This document shows positions 23,842 to 31,791 of a stretch of DNA of 64,000 bases, piece by piece. This stretch comes from Cupriavidus pinatubonensis. Its GTDB lineage: Bacteria > Pseudomonadota > Gammaproteobacteria > Burkholderiales > Burkholderiaceae. Both the position numbers and the translations under genes were made by a program. Under the pieces are notes generated by a model, which did no database searches, was not told where the DNA came from, and worked only from the letters and a program-made list of their open reading frames with translations. Numbering within the stretch: the first letter of the stretch is position 1; the number at the start of each line of letters is the position of its first letter. Location: positions 1,116,001 through 1,180,000 of the forward strand of contig NZ_CP080766.1 of the NCBI RefSeq assembly GCF_019602855.1, written 5' to 3'.

Positions 23842-24603
23842 GCACCCGGCAGCGACTTATTGCCATCTGAAGATAGAAAAACGGGGGGTACCTGGTGGGC
23901 CGATTTCGATATTAGCGCCCGCCCCCCGACCGCTGCGAGAACTCGGTTCGACGGTTGATATCGTGCGGCGGACGACCTGCTCCGCTCAACGGTGAGTTGA
24001 TCAAGCCGGGATATGCGCCAATGGAAGGTAACCCTGCGCTTTTGCCCATTCGGGATTCGACGGCAACATTGTGTTTCTACTCCCTGAGGGCCGCAATATC
24101 AGGATAGTGGGCCAGTGGTCGCCGGAGTCATCGGCAAGCACAAGTTCATTTACGAACGGTCGGCTTCGGCGTGAATTCGGGTTGGCGCATCAGCGCCCAC
24201 GCCACCACACCGGCTGCCAAAGGCCTCTGCCGAGTCATACCGCCAGCTCAGCATTTCTGCCGAGAAAGGCTGGTGGCCTGTCCACACCACAGGCCACCAG
24301 ATCACCAACTCCACGACCATACCGCCGACTCCTGGCCGCGGGCTTACCAGGCTTGGGGTGACAAAACACCTCTCACCCCGAGGAGAGCGGGTTGAAAAGT
24401 GATGTCTGATGGTAGTCAGCACGCCTCATCAGGTCTTCGGAGGCAAGCAACGAAAAGCGCGGTCGAATCTTCTACGCAGCGCATGACCCGCGACAGCATT
24501 CCTACCAGCCGTAGAGGAATGCGCGCGCCCATTCCTACGGGACAGAGGATGAGGGGCCGGTTCCGGAAGCCTATCCTGACGCAAACTACCCGAGGAGACT
24601 CCT
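23842..24603. other. 760-base decayed intergenic region
   Basis: No intact gene is seen. The only recognisable coding trace is the adenylate-cyclase-like fragment near 24091-24156. Several short open frames on both strands lack family features. This looks like the junction where the aromatic island ends. Confidence 0.55.
24091..24156 (+). pseudogene. Fragment resembling a class III adenylate/guanylate cyclase domain
   Basis: In one frame 24106-24156 reads SGPVVAGVIGKHKFIYE, which closely matches the catalytic-domain motif (GPVVAGVIG..KFIYD) of bacterial class III cyclases. Just upstream NIRI appears in another frame, as if IRIG..SGPVV had been broken by a small deletion. Downstream, where LWGD is expected, the frame diverges (RSASA) and stops. 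No other part of the gene is recognised, so this is a remnant only. Confidence 0.5.
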
Positions 24604-25209
24604 GTGAATCGACGCCACTTCACGATAAGCGCTGCCGCCGGCCTTCTGGCGCCGTCGCTCTCTGCAACCGCGCAGCCGGCGGCCAATGCCGTTCTGGGAC
24701 CAGCAGGCGCAATGGATATGGCTATCGTCAGCATCCGCAATGCCGATTCGGTGCAGGCAGCGCTCACCGCATGGGCACCGGTGGTCCAGAAAACTTTGCC
24801 TCACCTCCAGATGACTGCGCTGGTCTCGAAGGGCTCGCCGGACGGAAAACCCCAGGCGATCGGGGACGTCAGACGCATCTTCTCCACCATTCCTTCCGCC
24901 TACCCGGTGGGCGGTTGGAAGCATCTGAGTGGCAGCGATTGGTCACGTCATGTGCTTGAGCGTCAGCAGGTGCTGGTGGCTTCCGGCAACGAAGCGCTGG
25001 CAAAGTATTTTCCCGACCATGAGTTGCTGCGGTCATTAGGTACCAGGACGCTGGTCAACATTCCCGTGGTCGTATGCCGAAAGACGGTCGGTGCTTTCGC
25101 CTTCCTGTGCGCGCAAGAAGCCATAGCCCACGATGTGACCGCAGCCATCGACCGCCTGGCCGCTGTTGCTGCGCCTGTTTTCCTCTTTCCGGGCGTCGCA
25201 GACGCATGA
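24604..25209 (+). CDS. Exported GAF-like protein with twin-arginine-type signal
   Basis: This 201-residue protein starts MNRRHFTISAAAGLLAPSLSATAQPA, a twin-arginine-type signal followed by an Ala-rich cleavage region. The mature part fits a GAF-like sensor fold: LVASGNEALAKYFPDHELLRSLGTRTLVNIPVVVCRKTVGAFAFLCAQEA. A GAF fold outside the cytoplasm is unusual, and its ligand is unknown. It is the first gene of a four-gene operon; the next ATG overlaps its stop. GAGGAGACTCCT precedes its start codon. The GAF call is by eye and moderate. Confidence 0.7.
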   Translation: MNRRHFTISAAAGLLAPSLSATAQPAANAVLGPAGAMDMAIVSIRNADSVQAALTAWAPVVQKTLPHLQMTALVSKGSPDGKPQAIGDVRRIFSTIPSAYPVGGWKHLSGSDWSRHVLERQQVLVASGNEALAKYFPDHELLRSLGTRTLVNIPVVVCRKTVGAFAFLCAQEAIAHDVTAAIDRLAAVAAPVFLFPGVADA

Positions 25210-26192
25210 GTCCCGAGGCAGCCGGCCAACTCGTAGCCGACCGTTTGCCAGAGGCAACGGAGGCCGCACGCTCGTTGACGCGCCAGACGCGTATCGCCAT
25301 GCCGATGGCCATCTGCGCGCTTCTGATCTGGAGCACCTTGGCCGTGTCCGTGGTGAGCCTTTCGGAAATGTCGCTGCTGCTTACCACTGGAATCGGGTTG
25401 GCCGGCGGAGGCCTCATCGGCTTGCCATGGGTGCCATGGCGTTCGCTGCGCCCTCGGGCCGTTGCAGTGGGAGCGCTGGCCATGTTCGGCTACCACGCAC
25501 TCTATTTCGTCAGTCTTCGCACTGCCGATCCCGTCGCTGCGAACCTGCTTCACTATCTCTGGCCGCTCCTCATCATTCTGTTCTCGCCAATCATGCTCAA
25601 GGGCGTGAGGATGGAGGTTCGCCACATCGTTGCAGGCGTCCTCGGCTTCGCGGCCGCCTGTGTTTGTCTCGCACCTGCCGTTTCCATACAGGGTTCGCAG
25701 ATTGGAGGCTTGAGTGTCGCGCTAATGTCGGCCGCGATCTGGGCGTACTACTCGGTCTGGTCCGGCAGATTCCCTGAGATACCGACCGCGGCCGTATCCC
25801 TGTACTGCCTGCTGGCCGGGATCGGCTCACTTGTTGCGTACCTGGCCCTGGGTGCCCTCCCCGATCTCGACGCTTGGCAGCTAGGCGGAAGATTTGGCGC
25901 ACCTACGCCTGGGCAATGGCTAATGCTGGGATATCTGGCCATAGGTCCCCTGGGCGGAGCCTTCTATCTGTGGGATCACGCCATGAAGAAGGGCAATCCG
26001 CACCAGATCGCACTGATCGCGTATGCGGTGCCGATCGCATCGACCACATTCGTCAGCCTCTTCCTTGGTCGCGGTCTCGAGATTGCGACTGCACTGGGTG
26101 CGGCTCTGGTGACGCTGGCAGTTGCCGTTGGCGGTCGCCCCTCGCGCGCGAAGCCTCCCTACACAGCAGAAACAGGAATTCAAGATGGATAA
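25206..26192 (+). CDS. EamA/DMT-family transporter
   Basis: At 328 residues it has about ten hydrophobic segments and two EamA-type halves (APAVSIQGSQIGGLSVALMSAAIWAYYSVWSG marks the start of the second). DMT carriers export amino acids or metabolites; the direction and substrate here are unknown. The ATG at 25206 overlaps the previous stop codon, and its end overlaps the next gene's start at 26185. The tight coupling suggests transport linked to the amidohydrolase substrate or product. Confidence 0.85.
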   Translation: MSPEAAGQLVADRLPEATEAARSLTRQTRIAMPMAICALLIWSTLAVSVVSLSEMSLLLTTGIGLAGGGLIGLPWVPWRSLRPRAVAVGALAMFGYHALYFVSLRTADPVAANLLHYLWPLLIILFSPIMLKGVRMEVRHIVAGVLGFAAACVCLAPAVSIQGSQIGGLSVALMSAAIWAYYSVWSGRFPEIPTAAVSLYCLLAGIGSLVAYLALGALPDLDAWQLGGRFGAPTPGQWLMLGYLAIGPLGGAFYLWDHAMKKGNPHQIALIAYAVPIASTTFVSLFLGRGLEIATALGAALVTLAVAVGGRPSRAKPPYTAETGIQDG

Positions 26193-27774
26193 GCCAAAGA
26201 TCGAGATCGGCGAGGAGATTGTGGCCGGCTTCGCAAAGTACAGACTTCCCGGCGTCACCGCCGCGCCAGGCCGTGATCGTGGTGTTGGCCCCCACAAACG
26301 CATGGTATTGCGTGGCGCCACGCTGATTGATGGCACCGGGGCCCCACCGTGGGGGCTGGTCGATATCGTCGTCGAAGGTGGCACCATCATCGATATCGTC
26401 AGTGTGGGTGCGCCAGGTTTGCCCATCAAGCCAGACCGCCGACCTGCTGAAGCCGAATTCGAGATCGACTGCGAAAGTAGATTCGTAACCCCCGGATTTG
26501 TCGACAGCCATGCGCACATCGGTGCGCCGTTTCACGCCTCCATGGGCGAGATGCCCGCCGCTGATTACGTCTACAAGCTTTGGCTTGCGCACGGCGTCAC
26601 GACCGTCCGCGAGACGGGATGCTTCAACGGACTGGGCTGGACGCTGCAACAAAAGAAGGCGTCTGCTTCGCATGAAATTGCCGCACCAAACCTCTACGCC
26701 TATGCCTATTTCCCGGCCATCAACGATTATCTGAAAACGATCCATACGCCTGCGGCGGCCCGGGAATGGATGCGCCAGCTCGCAGGCAAGGGAGCCGATG
26801 GCGTCAAGTTTTTCGGCGCCCCACCGGCCATCATGGAGGCCGCCCTGGAAGAAGCCCGGAACGTTGGACTCCGAACCTGTTGCCACCACGCTACCCTGGC
26901 CGTCAGCCGCATGAATGCGCTCACCACTGCCAAGTGGGGACTGACCAGTTCCGAACACTCTTACGGACTACCCGAAGCGCTCTTCGACGACAAGACGGTG
27001 CAGACATTCCCGTCTGGCTATCACTACAACGACGAGTACCTTCGCTTCTCCACTGCGGGAACGACTTTCCTGCAGGCCGCCAGTCCCGGCAGTGCGAAGT
27101 GGAACGAAGTGCTTGACGGCTTCATCGAGGCTGGCCATACATTCGTGCCGACGATGAACGTCTACGACGCAAACCGGGACCTGATGAGGACGCGGCGCGC
27201 GGATTGGCATGAACGCTTCACCGCCCCCAATCTCATGCGCTACTTCGAGCCACATCGCGGCGGTCATGGCTCCTACTGGTATCGCTGGACCACGCAGAAT
27301 GAGGTGGAATGGCGCGAGACATTCCGCCTGTGGATGCACTTCCTGTGGGACTTCAAGAATCGCGGCGGCCGGGTATGCGCAGGTAGCGATTCCGGATTCA
27401 TGTACCAGGTCTATGGCTTCGGCTATGTGCGGGAACTGGAACTGCTCCAGGAAGCGGGGTTCAACCCGCTCGAAGTTTTGCGTGCCGCGACCGCCCATGG
27501 CGCGGAGCTTCTCGGCATCGAAGACCTGACCGGCTCCATCGAAGTCGGGAAGCGGGCGGACATCCTGGTTCATGACAGCAATCCTCTGGACGACTTCAAA
27601 CTCCTCTATGGAACAGGGGCGCTCCGGCTCGACGAGGTCAAGCAACAAGGCAGATGGGAGCGGTGCCTGCGCTACACCATCAAGGATGGCGTGGTCTTCG
27701 ACTGCGCCGACCTCTTGAGGGATGTCGAGGATATGGTCGAGGCCTACAAGATGTCCGAGGCAAAGCGGCAATGA
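26185..27774 (+). CDS. Metal-dependent amidohydrolase
   Basis: At 529 residues it is an amidohydrolase-superfamily enzyme: RGATLIDGTG opens the composite domain, TPGFVDSHAHIG gives the HxH metal motif near residue 111, and KFFG supplies a possible bridging Lys. CCHHATLAVS and SSEHSYG give further His ligands, and AGSDSGF the catalytic Asp. GKRADILVHDSNPLDDFKLL is the usual C-terminal metal-free sandwich. The substrate is unknown. AGGAATTCAAG precedes the ATG at 26185, inside the end of the transporter gene. The length exceeds typical imidazolonepropionase or prolidase-like members by about 100 residues. Confidence 0.86.
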   Translation: MDKPKIEIGEEIVAGFAKYRLPGVTAAPGRDRGVGPHKRMVLRGATLIDGTGAPPWGLVDIVVEGGTIIDIVSVGAPGLPIKPDRRPAEAEFEIDCESRFVTPGFVDSHAHIGAPFHASMGEMPAADYVYKLWLAHGVTTVRETGCFNGLGWTLQQKKASASHEIAAPNLYAYAYFPAINDYLKTIHTPAAAREWMRQLAGKGADGVKFFGAPPAIMEAALEEARNVGLRTCCHHATLAVSRMNALTTAKWGLTSSEHSYGLPEALFDDKTVQTFPSGYHYNDEYLRFSTAGTTFLQAASPGSAKWNEVLDGFIEAGHTFVPTMNVYDANRDLMRTRRADWHERFTAPNLMRYFEPHRGGHGSYWYRWTTQNEVEWRETFRLWMHFLWDFKNRGGRVCAGSDSGFMYQVYGFGYVRELELLQEAGFNPLEVLRAATAHGAELLGIEDLTGSIEVGKRADILVHDSNPLDDFKLLYGTGALRLDEVKQQGRWERCLRYTIKDGVVFDCADLLRDVEDMVEAYKMSEAKRQ

Positions 27775-28781
27775 TTGAACAGTGCGAATTCACGGTGTTG
27801 TCAGGGTTCCTCGGTAGTGGCAAGACCACGCTTCTATCCACGTACCTCGCCTGCTCCGACGTAAGCCGTGTCGCCGTCATCGTCAACGATGTCGGCGAAG
27901 TGAATATCGACGGCGCCGTCCTCGCGCTGCAGGATGGGATTCCCATGGCAACCCTGAGCAACGGCTGCGTCTGCTGCAGCCTGACCAACGATTTGCCTTA
28001 CACGATCGATGCATTGGTTCGCGAGCGACGCCTGTCTGGGCTGCCACCCTACACACGGATCATCCTCGAGTGCAGCGGCCTGTCCGATCCCGGCGGGGTG
28101 ATGCGCAGTCTCAGCGCACTTGCGAGCCTTGGCATGCGTGTCCGGGTAGTGACCACCTACGCATGCGACCGGCATGTCGCACCCGAGGACTTTTCCTTGC
28201 TCGCGCAGCAGGTAAGCGCAGCGCATACGATCGTGCTGACGCGCACTGACCTTGTCAGTACCCAGCAAATCGTCGACGTGGCAACCGAAGCAAAGTCCCT
28301 GGGGCCGATGGGCAGGATCGTTGTGGAAACCGCGCCGGAGGTCCGGGCCCGCGCAGCGTTTGATGCGCCCGCGGCGCCGCCGACCAGCGACCCGGGCCAT
28401 GCGCCGGGCTGGCAGTATGAATCGCGGCATCCGCGCATCAACGTGTTCTCATTGCAATGGGATTGCGACCTGCCCTGGGACCACGTCGCCGCGTGGCTGG
28501 AGAACCTGGCCTTCTACTTCGACAGCCGCCTGCTGCGAACCAAAGGCTTAGTCAGGTTGGACAGTGGCGATGTATTGCTCATCCAGGGCGTCGGGCAGCA
28601 TTTCGACACACCCCGGAAGCTGAACCAGCTTGCTGTGGAAGGCTCCAGCCTTGTCGTGATCTGCGGGGATGCTTCGGTGAGCGAAATCGTCGAGCTCGCT
28701 CCCCAGATTCCTGGCATGACCGTGTCCGCGCGCACCGCCGGCAGCAAAGCCATCAGGCTGGCTCGGCCCGGACACGACTGA
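27771..28781 (+). CDS. COG0523 / CobW-family GTPase (metallochaperone type)
   Basis: The 336-residue protein has Walker A GFLGSGKTT (12-20), the metal motif GCVCC in SNGCVCCSLTND, and a G4-like TRTDL where NKTDL is usual. NDVGEVNID stands where E-F-G-E is common. COG0523 GTPases deliver zinc or other metals to client enzymes. A dedicated chaperone coupled (ATGA) to a metal amidohydrolase gene suggests the amidohydrolase is its client; this is inference. The C-terminal CobW_C domain follows residue 215. Confidence 0.85.
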   Translation: MIEQCEFTVLSGFLGSGKTTLLSTYLACSDVSRVAVIVNDVGEVNIDGAVLALQDGIPMATLSNGCVCCSLTNDLPYTIDALVRERRLSGLPPYTRIILECSGLSDPGGVMRSLSALASLGMRVRVVTTYACDRHVAPEDFSLLAQQVSAAHTIVLTRTDLVSTQQIVDVATEAKSLGPMGRIVVETAPEVRARAAFDAPAAPPTSDPGHAPGWQYESRHPRINVFSLQWDCDLPWDHVAAWLENLAFYFDSRLLRTKGLVRLDSGDVLLIQGVGQHFDTPRKLNQLAVEGSSLVVICGDASVSEIVELAPQIPGMTVSARTAGSKAIRLARPGHD

Positions 28782-28810
28782 TTGCCAACTCCACCGTCCA
28801 TAAGGAAAGA

Positions 28811-28833
28811 AAGCCGGACTATGTCCGGCTTTT
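28811..28833. terminator. Intrinsic bidirectional terminator
   Basis: AAGCCGGAC and GTCCGGCTT pair around a TAT loop, with T-tracts on both strands (TTTT rightward; TTTCTTTCC leftward). It separates the CobW operon from the convergent transport genes. Confidence 0.85.
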
Positions 28834-28848
28834 GTCATCTGCGTGTCG

Positions 28849-29991
28849 TCATTTCCCGGCAAGGCTTTCGACAGGCTGCCACTTTCCGGATACGACCTTG
28901 TAGATCGTAATCCCGCCTTCCTTCAGATCGCCGCGCGCATCATAGGCGATCTGCCTGGCTGTCACGCCTGGCGTGGCGCTTGCAGCGAGCGAAGCCAGAT
29001 ACTTCTGCGGGTCAGACGAGTTCGCCTGCACCATTGCCTTCATCATCGCCATGGCACCATCGTATGCATAGGGCGAGTAGGTCTGCACCGGGCCCGAGAA
29101 GCGCTTCTCGTAGCGCTGCTTGTATCCCGCACCGCCGGGCATCTGATCGAGCGGCAGACCCGCCAGCGAGCACAAGGTGCCATCTGCGGCGTTCCCGGCG
29201 AGCTTGATGAAGTTCTCCGTCTTCGACATCTCGCCCGACACGAGGACGGATTTCATGCCTAGTTCCCGCATCTGCCTGGCCAGCGGCGCAGATTGCGCTT
29301 CAGCGCCGCCATAGAACACCACATCGGGAGACTGGTGTTTCAGATTGGTCAGCACGGCCTTGAAGTCCACGGCCTTGTCGTTGGTAAACTCGCGTCGAAC
29401 GATGGTCCCGCCGGCGGCTTTCGCAGCCTTCTCGAACTCGTCAGCCAGGCCCTGGCCATAGGCCGTTCGGTCATCGACAATCGCGATGCGCTTTGCCCCG
29501 AGCTTATTGACCACATACGCACCGACCTCGCTTCCCTGCTGCGTGTCGGACGTCATCATCCGGAAGGTCGTCTTGAACCCCTGCCGGGTGTACTCCGGGG
29601 CAGTCGCCATGGCGATCTGCGGGATGCCGGCGCGGCTATACACGCCGGATGCCGGAATGCTCGTCCCCGAATTGAAGTGTCCGAGCATTCCCTTGATACC
29701 GCCGTCTACCAACTTCTGGGCGACCACCGACCCCGCCTTCGGATCCGCCTGATCATCTTCCGAGACCAGTACGAACCTGACCTCCTGCCCGTTGATGCGC
29801 GGTCGGGTGGCATTGAAGTCCTCGAGTGCCAGGGTGACGCCATTCTGCATATCCTTTCCATACTGGGCCTGGTTGCCGGTCATCGGCGCCGCAAAGCCGA
29901 GCCTGACCTCCTGGACCTGCGCGATGGCCGAATCGGCGAAAGCCAGGCCAAGTGCCGCCAACGCGGCCATGCCAAGCAGGTGTCTCTTCAT
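28849..29991 (-). CDS. Periplasmic ligand-binding protein (LivK-like, Peripla_BP_6)
   Basis: At 380 residues it has a signal peptide (MKRHLLGMAALAALGLAFADSAIA) and a type I periplasmic binding fold: VRLGFAAPMTGNQAQYGKDMQNGVTLALEDFN, then IAIVDDRTAYGQGLADEFEKAAKAAGG. Branched-chain or amino-acid-like ligands are typical. ATG at 29991 follows GTGAGGATACCT. No ABC permease or ATPase gene is nearby; instead an MHS-type symporter is immediately upstream, making this an orphan component that may use a transporter encoded elsewhere. Confidence 0.9.
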   Translation of the reverse strand: MKRHLLGMAALAALGLAFADSAIAQVQEVRLGFAAPMTGNQAQYGKDMQNGVTLALEDFNATRPRINGQEVRFVLVSEDDQADPKAGSVVAQKLVDGGIKGMLGHFNSGTSIPASGVYSRAGIPQIAMATAPEYTRQGFKTTFRMMTSDTQQGSEVGAYVVNKLGAKRIAIVDDRTAYGQGLADEFEKAAKAAGGTIVRREFTNDKAVDFKAVLTNLKHQSPDVVFYGGAEAQSAPLARQMRELGMKSVLVSGEMSKTENFIKLAGNAADGTLCSLAGLPLDQMPGGAGYKQRYEKRFSGPVQTYSPYAYDGAMAMMKAMVQANSSDPQKYLASLAASATPGVTARQIAYDARGDLKEGGITIYKVVSGKWQPVESLAGK

Positions 29992-30013
29992 AGGTATCCT
30001 CACGATGTTGTTG

Positions 30014-31309
30014 TTACAGGCCTGGTTTGCTGCGATCGCGGAAGCCGAGCGTCACACCCGTGAAGCTCACTGCGGCCGCGGCAACGACATACAAGGCGGG
30101 CGCCATGGCACTACCTGTGGTGGCGATCAGCCATGTCAGGATCAACGAGGCGAACCCGCCAAAAGTCATGACCGCGACGTTGTAGGCAACCGAGAGCCCC
30201 GTCGACAGCACCCGCGTCGGGAAGATCTCGGAGAACGCGGCCAGGATGGGACCGGTGTAGCCGGCAATGAGAATGCCGAAAACCGACTGGAAGATGATCA
30301 GGCTGGTTTGCGTAGGAGCGGATACCACGAGCGCAAACATTGGGTACGCAAGCAGCAGGATGCCGCCGGAACTCAGCGCCAGAATCTTCTTGCGACCCAT
30401 CCGGTCAGACAGTGCGCCCACAAACGGCGACAGCACCGTGATGATGAGGCCCCCCACCACACCGGCGATGAACGACATCGATTGCGGCATCTTCAGCGTC
30501 TTGACGGCGTACGTCGGCATGTAGAACAGCAGCACATAGATGCAAACCGTCCACAGGATGACCATGGAGAACGTCGTGAAGGTCTCGCGCGGAAAGTTCG
30601 AGAGCACCTCGCTGAACGGCTTCTTTACTTTGTCCGTCGTAGCCAGGAACGCGGGCGTCTCGTCGACATTGCTTCGGATGTAGAAGCCAATGGGCCCGAT
30701 GAGGATGCCGAGCAGGAATGGAATGCGCCATCCCCATGCCTTGACCTCTTCCGGCGCGAGCCACAGGGTAAGCACGGTGCCGGCTGCAGCGCCAAGCACG
30801 ACGGCAAAGCCGATGCTGCTCTGGATCCAGCTCGCGTAGTAGCCCTTCTGGTTTGCAGGCGCATGCTCTGTCAGGAATGCGGTCGCACTTCCCATTTCGC
30901 CACCGGCCGAAAACCCCTGCATCAGTCGCGCGATGATGATCAGGATCGGCGCCCCAATGCCGATCTGTTCATAAGTGGGCGCGATGCCGATCAATGCCGT
31001 TCCGCCAGCCATCAGCAGAATGGTCAAAGACAAGGCGGCCTTGCGTCCGACCCGATCCGAGTACATCCCGATCAGGATGCCGCCGACCGGGCGCACCACA
31101 AAACCCACGCCGAAGGTAGCCACAGACAGCAGCAACGAGGTCAGTTCGTTGCCAGTCGGAAAGAACAGTTGCCCGATAGTGATGGCAAAGAAGCCATACA
31201 CCATGAAGTCAAACCATTCGAATCCGTTTCCCAGAATGGTGGCAGTAATTGCTCGCCGCCGCCGCTTGGCTTCATCCTGCGAAGCCTCCATTGTTGCTGC
31301 GATCTCCAT
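30014..31309 (-). CDS. MFS metabolite:H+ symporter family transporter
   Basis: This 431-residue, 12-segment protein has the MHS signature: NGFEWFDFMVYGFFA in TM1, FVVRPVGGILIGMYSDRVGRKAAL in the first loop and SDRMGRKKIL in the second half. Relatives (KgtP, ProP, CitA) take up dicarboxylates, citrate or betaine-like compounds. AAGGAG lies 7 bases before the ATG at 31309. It precedes the binding protein by 22 bases and diverges from gabT, so uptake of the GABA-type substrate is a reasonable inference. Confidence 0.9.
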   Translation of the reverse strand: MEIAATMEASQDEAKRRRRAITATILGNGFEWFDFMVYGFFAITIGQLFFPTGNELTSLLLSVATFGVGFVVRPVGGILIGMYSDRVGRKAALSLTILLMAGGTALIGIAPTYEQIGIGAPILIIIARLMQGFSAGGEMGSATAFLTEHAPANQKGYYASWIQSSIGFAVVLGAAAGTVLTLWLAPEEVKAWGWRIPFLLGILIGPIGFYIRSNVDETPAFLATTDKVKKPFSEVLSNFPRETFTTFSMVILWTVCIYVLLFYMPTYAVKTLKMPQSMSFIAGVVGGLIITVLSPFVGALSDRMGRKKILALSSGGILLLAYPMFALVVSAPTQTSLIIFQSVFGILIAGYTGPILAAFSEIFPTRVLSTGLSVAYNVAVMTFGGFASLILTWLIATTGSAMAPALYVVAAAAVSFTGVTLGFRDRSKPGL

Positions 31310-31791
31310 CTCGCACTCCTTTGTCTTGGCCGGGTAAGTGTGTAATCCGATGCTTGTGTCGGCACACTCGTTCTTGCTCAACTCGAGCTACTGGCCATTC
31401 AATCCCAGGACCCGACGCATTCCTATCTATGTTTCGCAGGAAGGCGTCGCATGCCTTCCCGACGCTCAGTAGGACATCGCGTGATCGGTACGGGTAAATG
31501 CTGAGAAAAAGCGGCGAGAAGGTGATGCAACGCCGTGATTGAGGCGAAGCGCCTGGGCTCACGCATCGTCGAAATGCAGCGACAGCAGACTCGCCTTGAA
31601 CCTCATCGCTTCGTCAGACACTGAAGTACGCTGATGTACGTATGGTACGAGAACACGTGCCACTTCCCGTATGGAACGTAGGTAGTCCCGCCAAGTTGCC
31701 AATCCTAAGATGGTGTCAACCCCTTGAAAGCAAGGGAAACCGGGCCGCATGCCGGCCACGCACTTCACAGTTGACGACGACAGGACAGGAC
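31310..31791. promoter_or_regulatory. Divergent intergenic region between transporter and gabT
   Basis: This 480-base region lies between two divergent starts. Three GTACG pentamers at 31626, 31636 and 31645 are spaced 10 and 9 bases apart, about one helical turn, and may be an operator. The PucR-family regulator at 33932 is a candidate binder. A leftward open frame (31559-31810) has no recognisable family. Confidence 0.4.

Noticed and set aside
24150..24422. 90-codon leftward frame after the GntR gene
   Set aside because: It has no motif or ribosome-binding site and overlaps the cyclase-like remnant on the other strand.
23842..24603. Possible insertion sequence or integrase at the island junction
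   Set aside because: No transposase motif, terminal inverted repeats or target duplication could be seen.
29792..31345. 517-codon open frame on the + strand
   Set aside because: It lies opposite the MHS transporter, whose TM pattern and signatures are unambiguous; the frame's composition is shadow-like.
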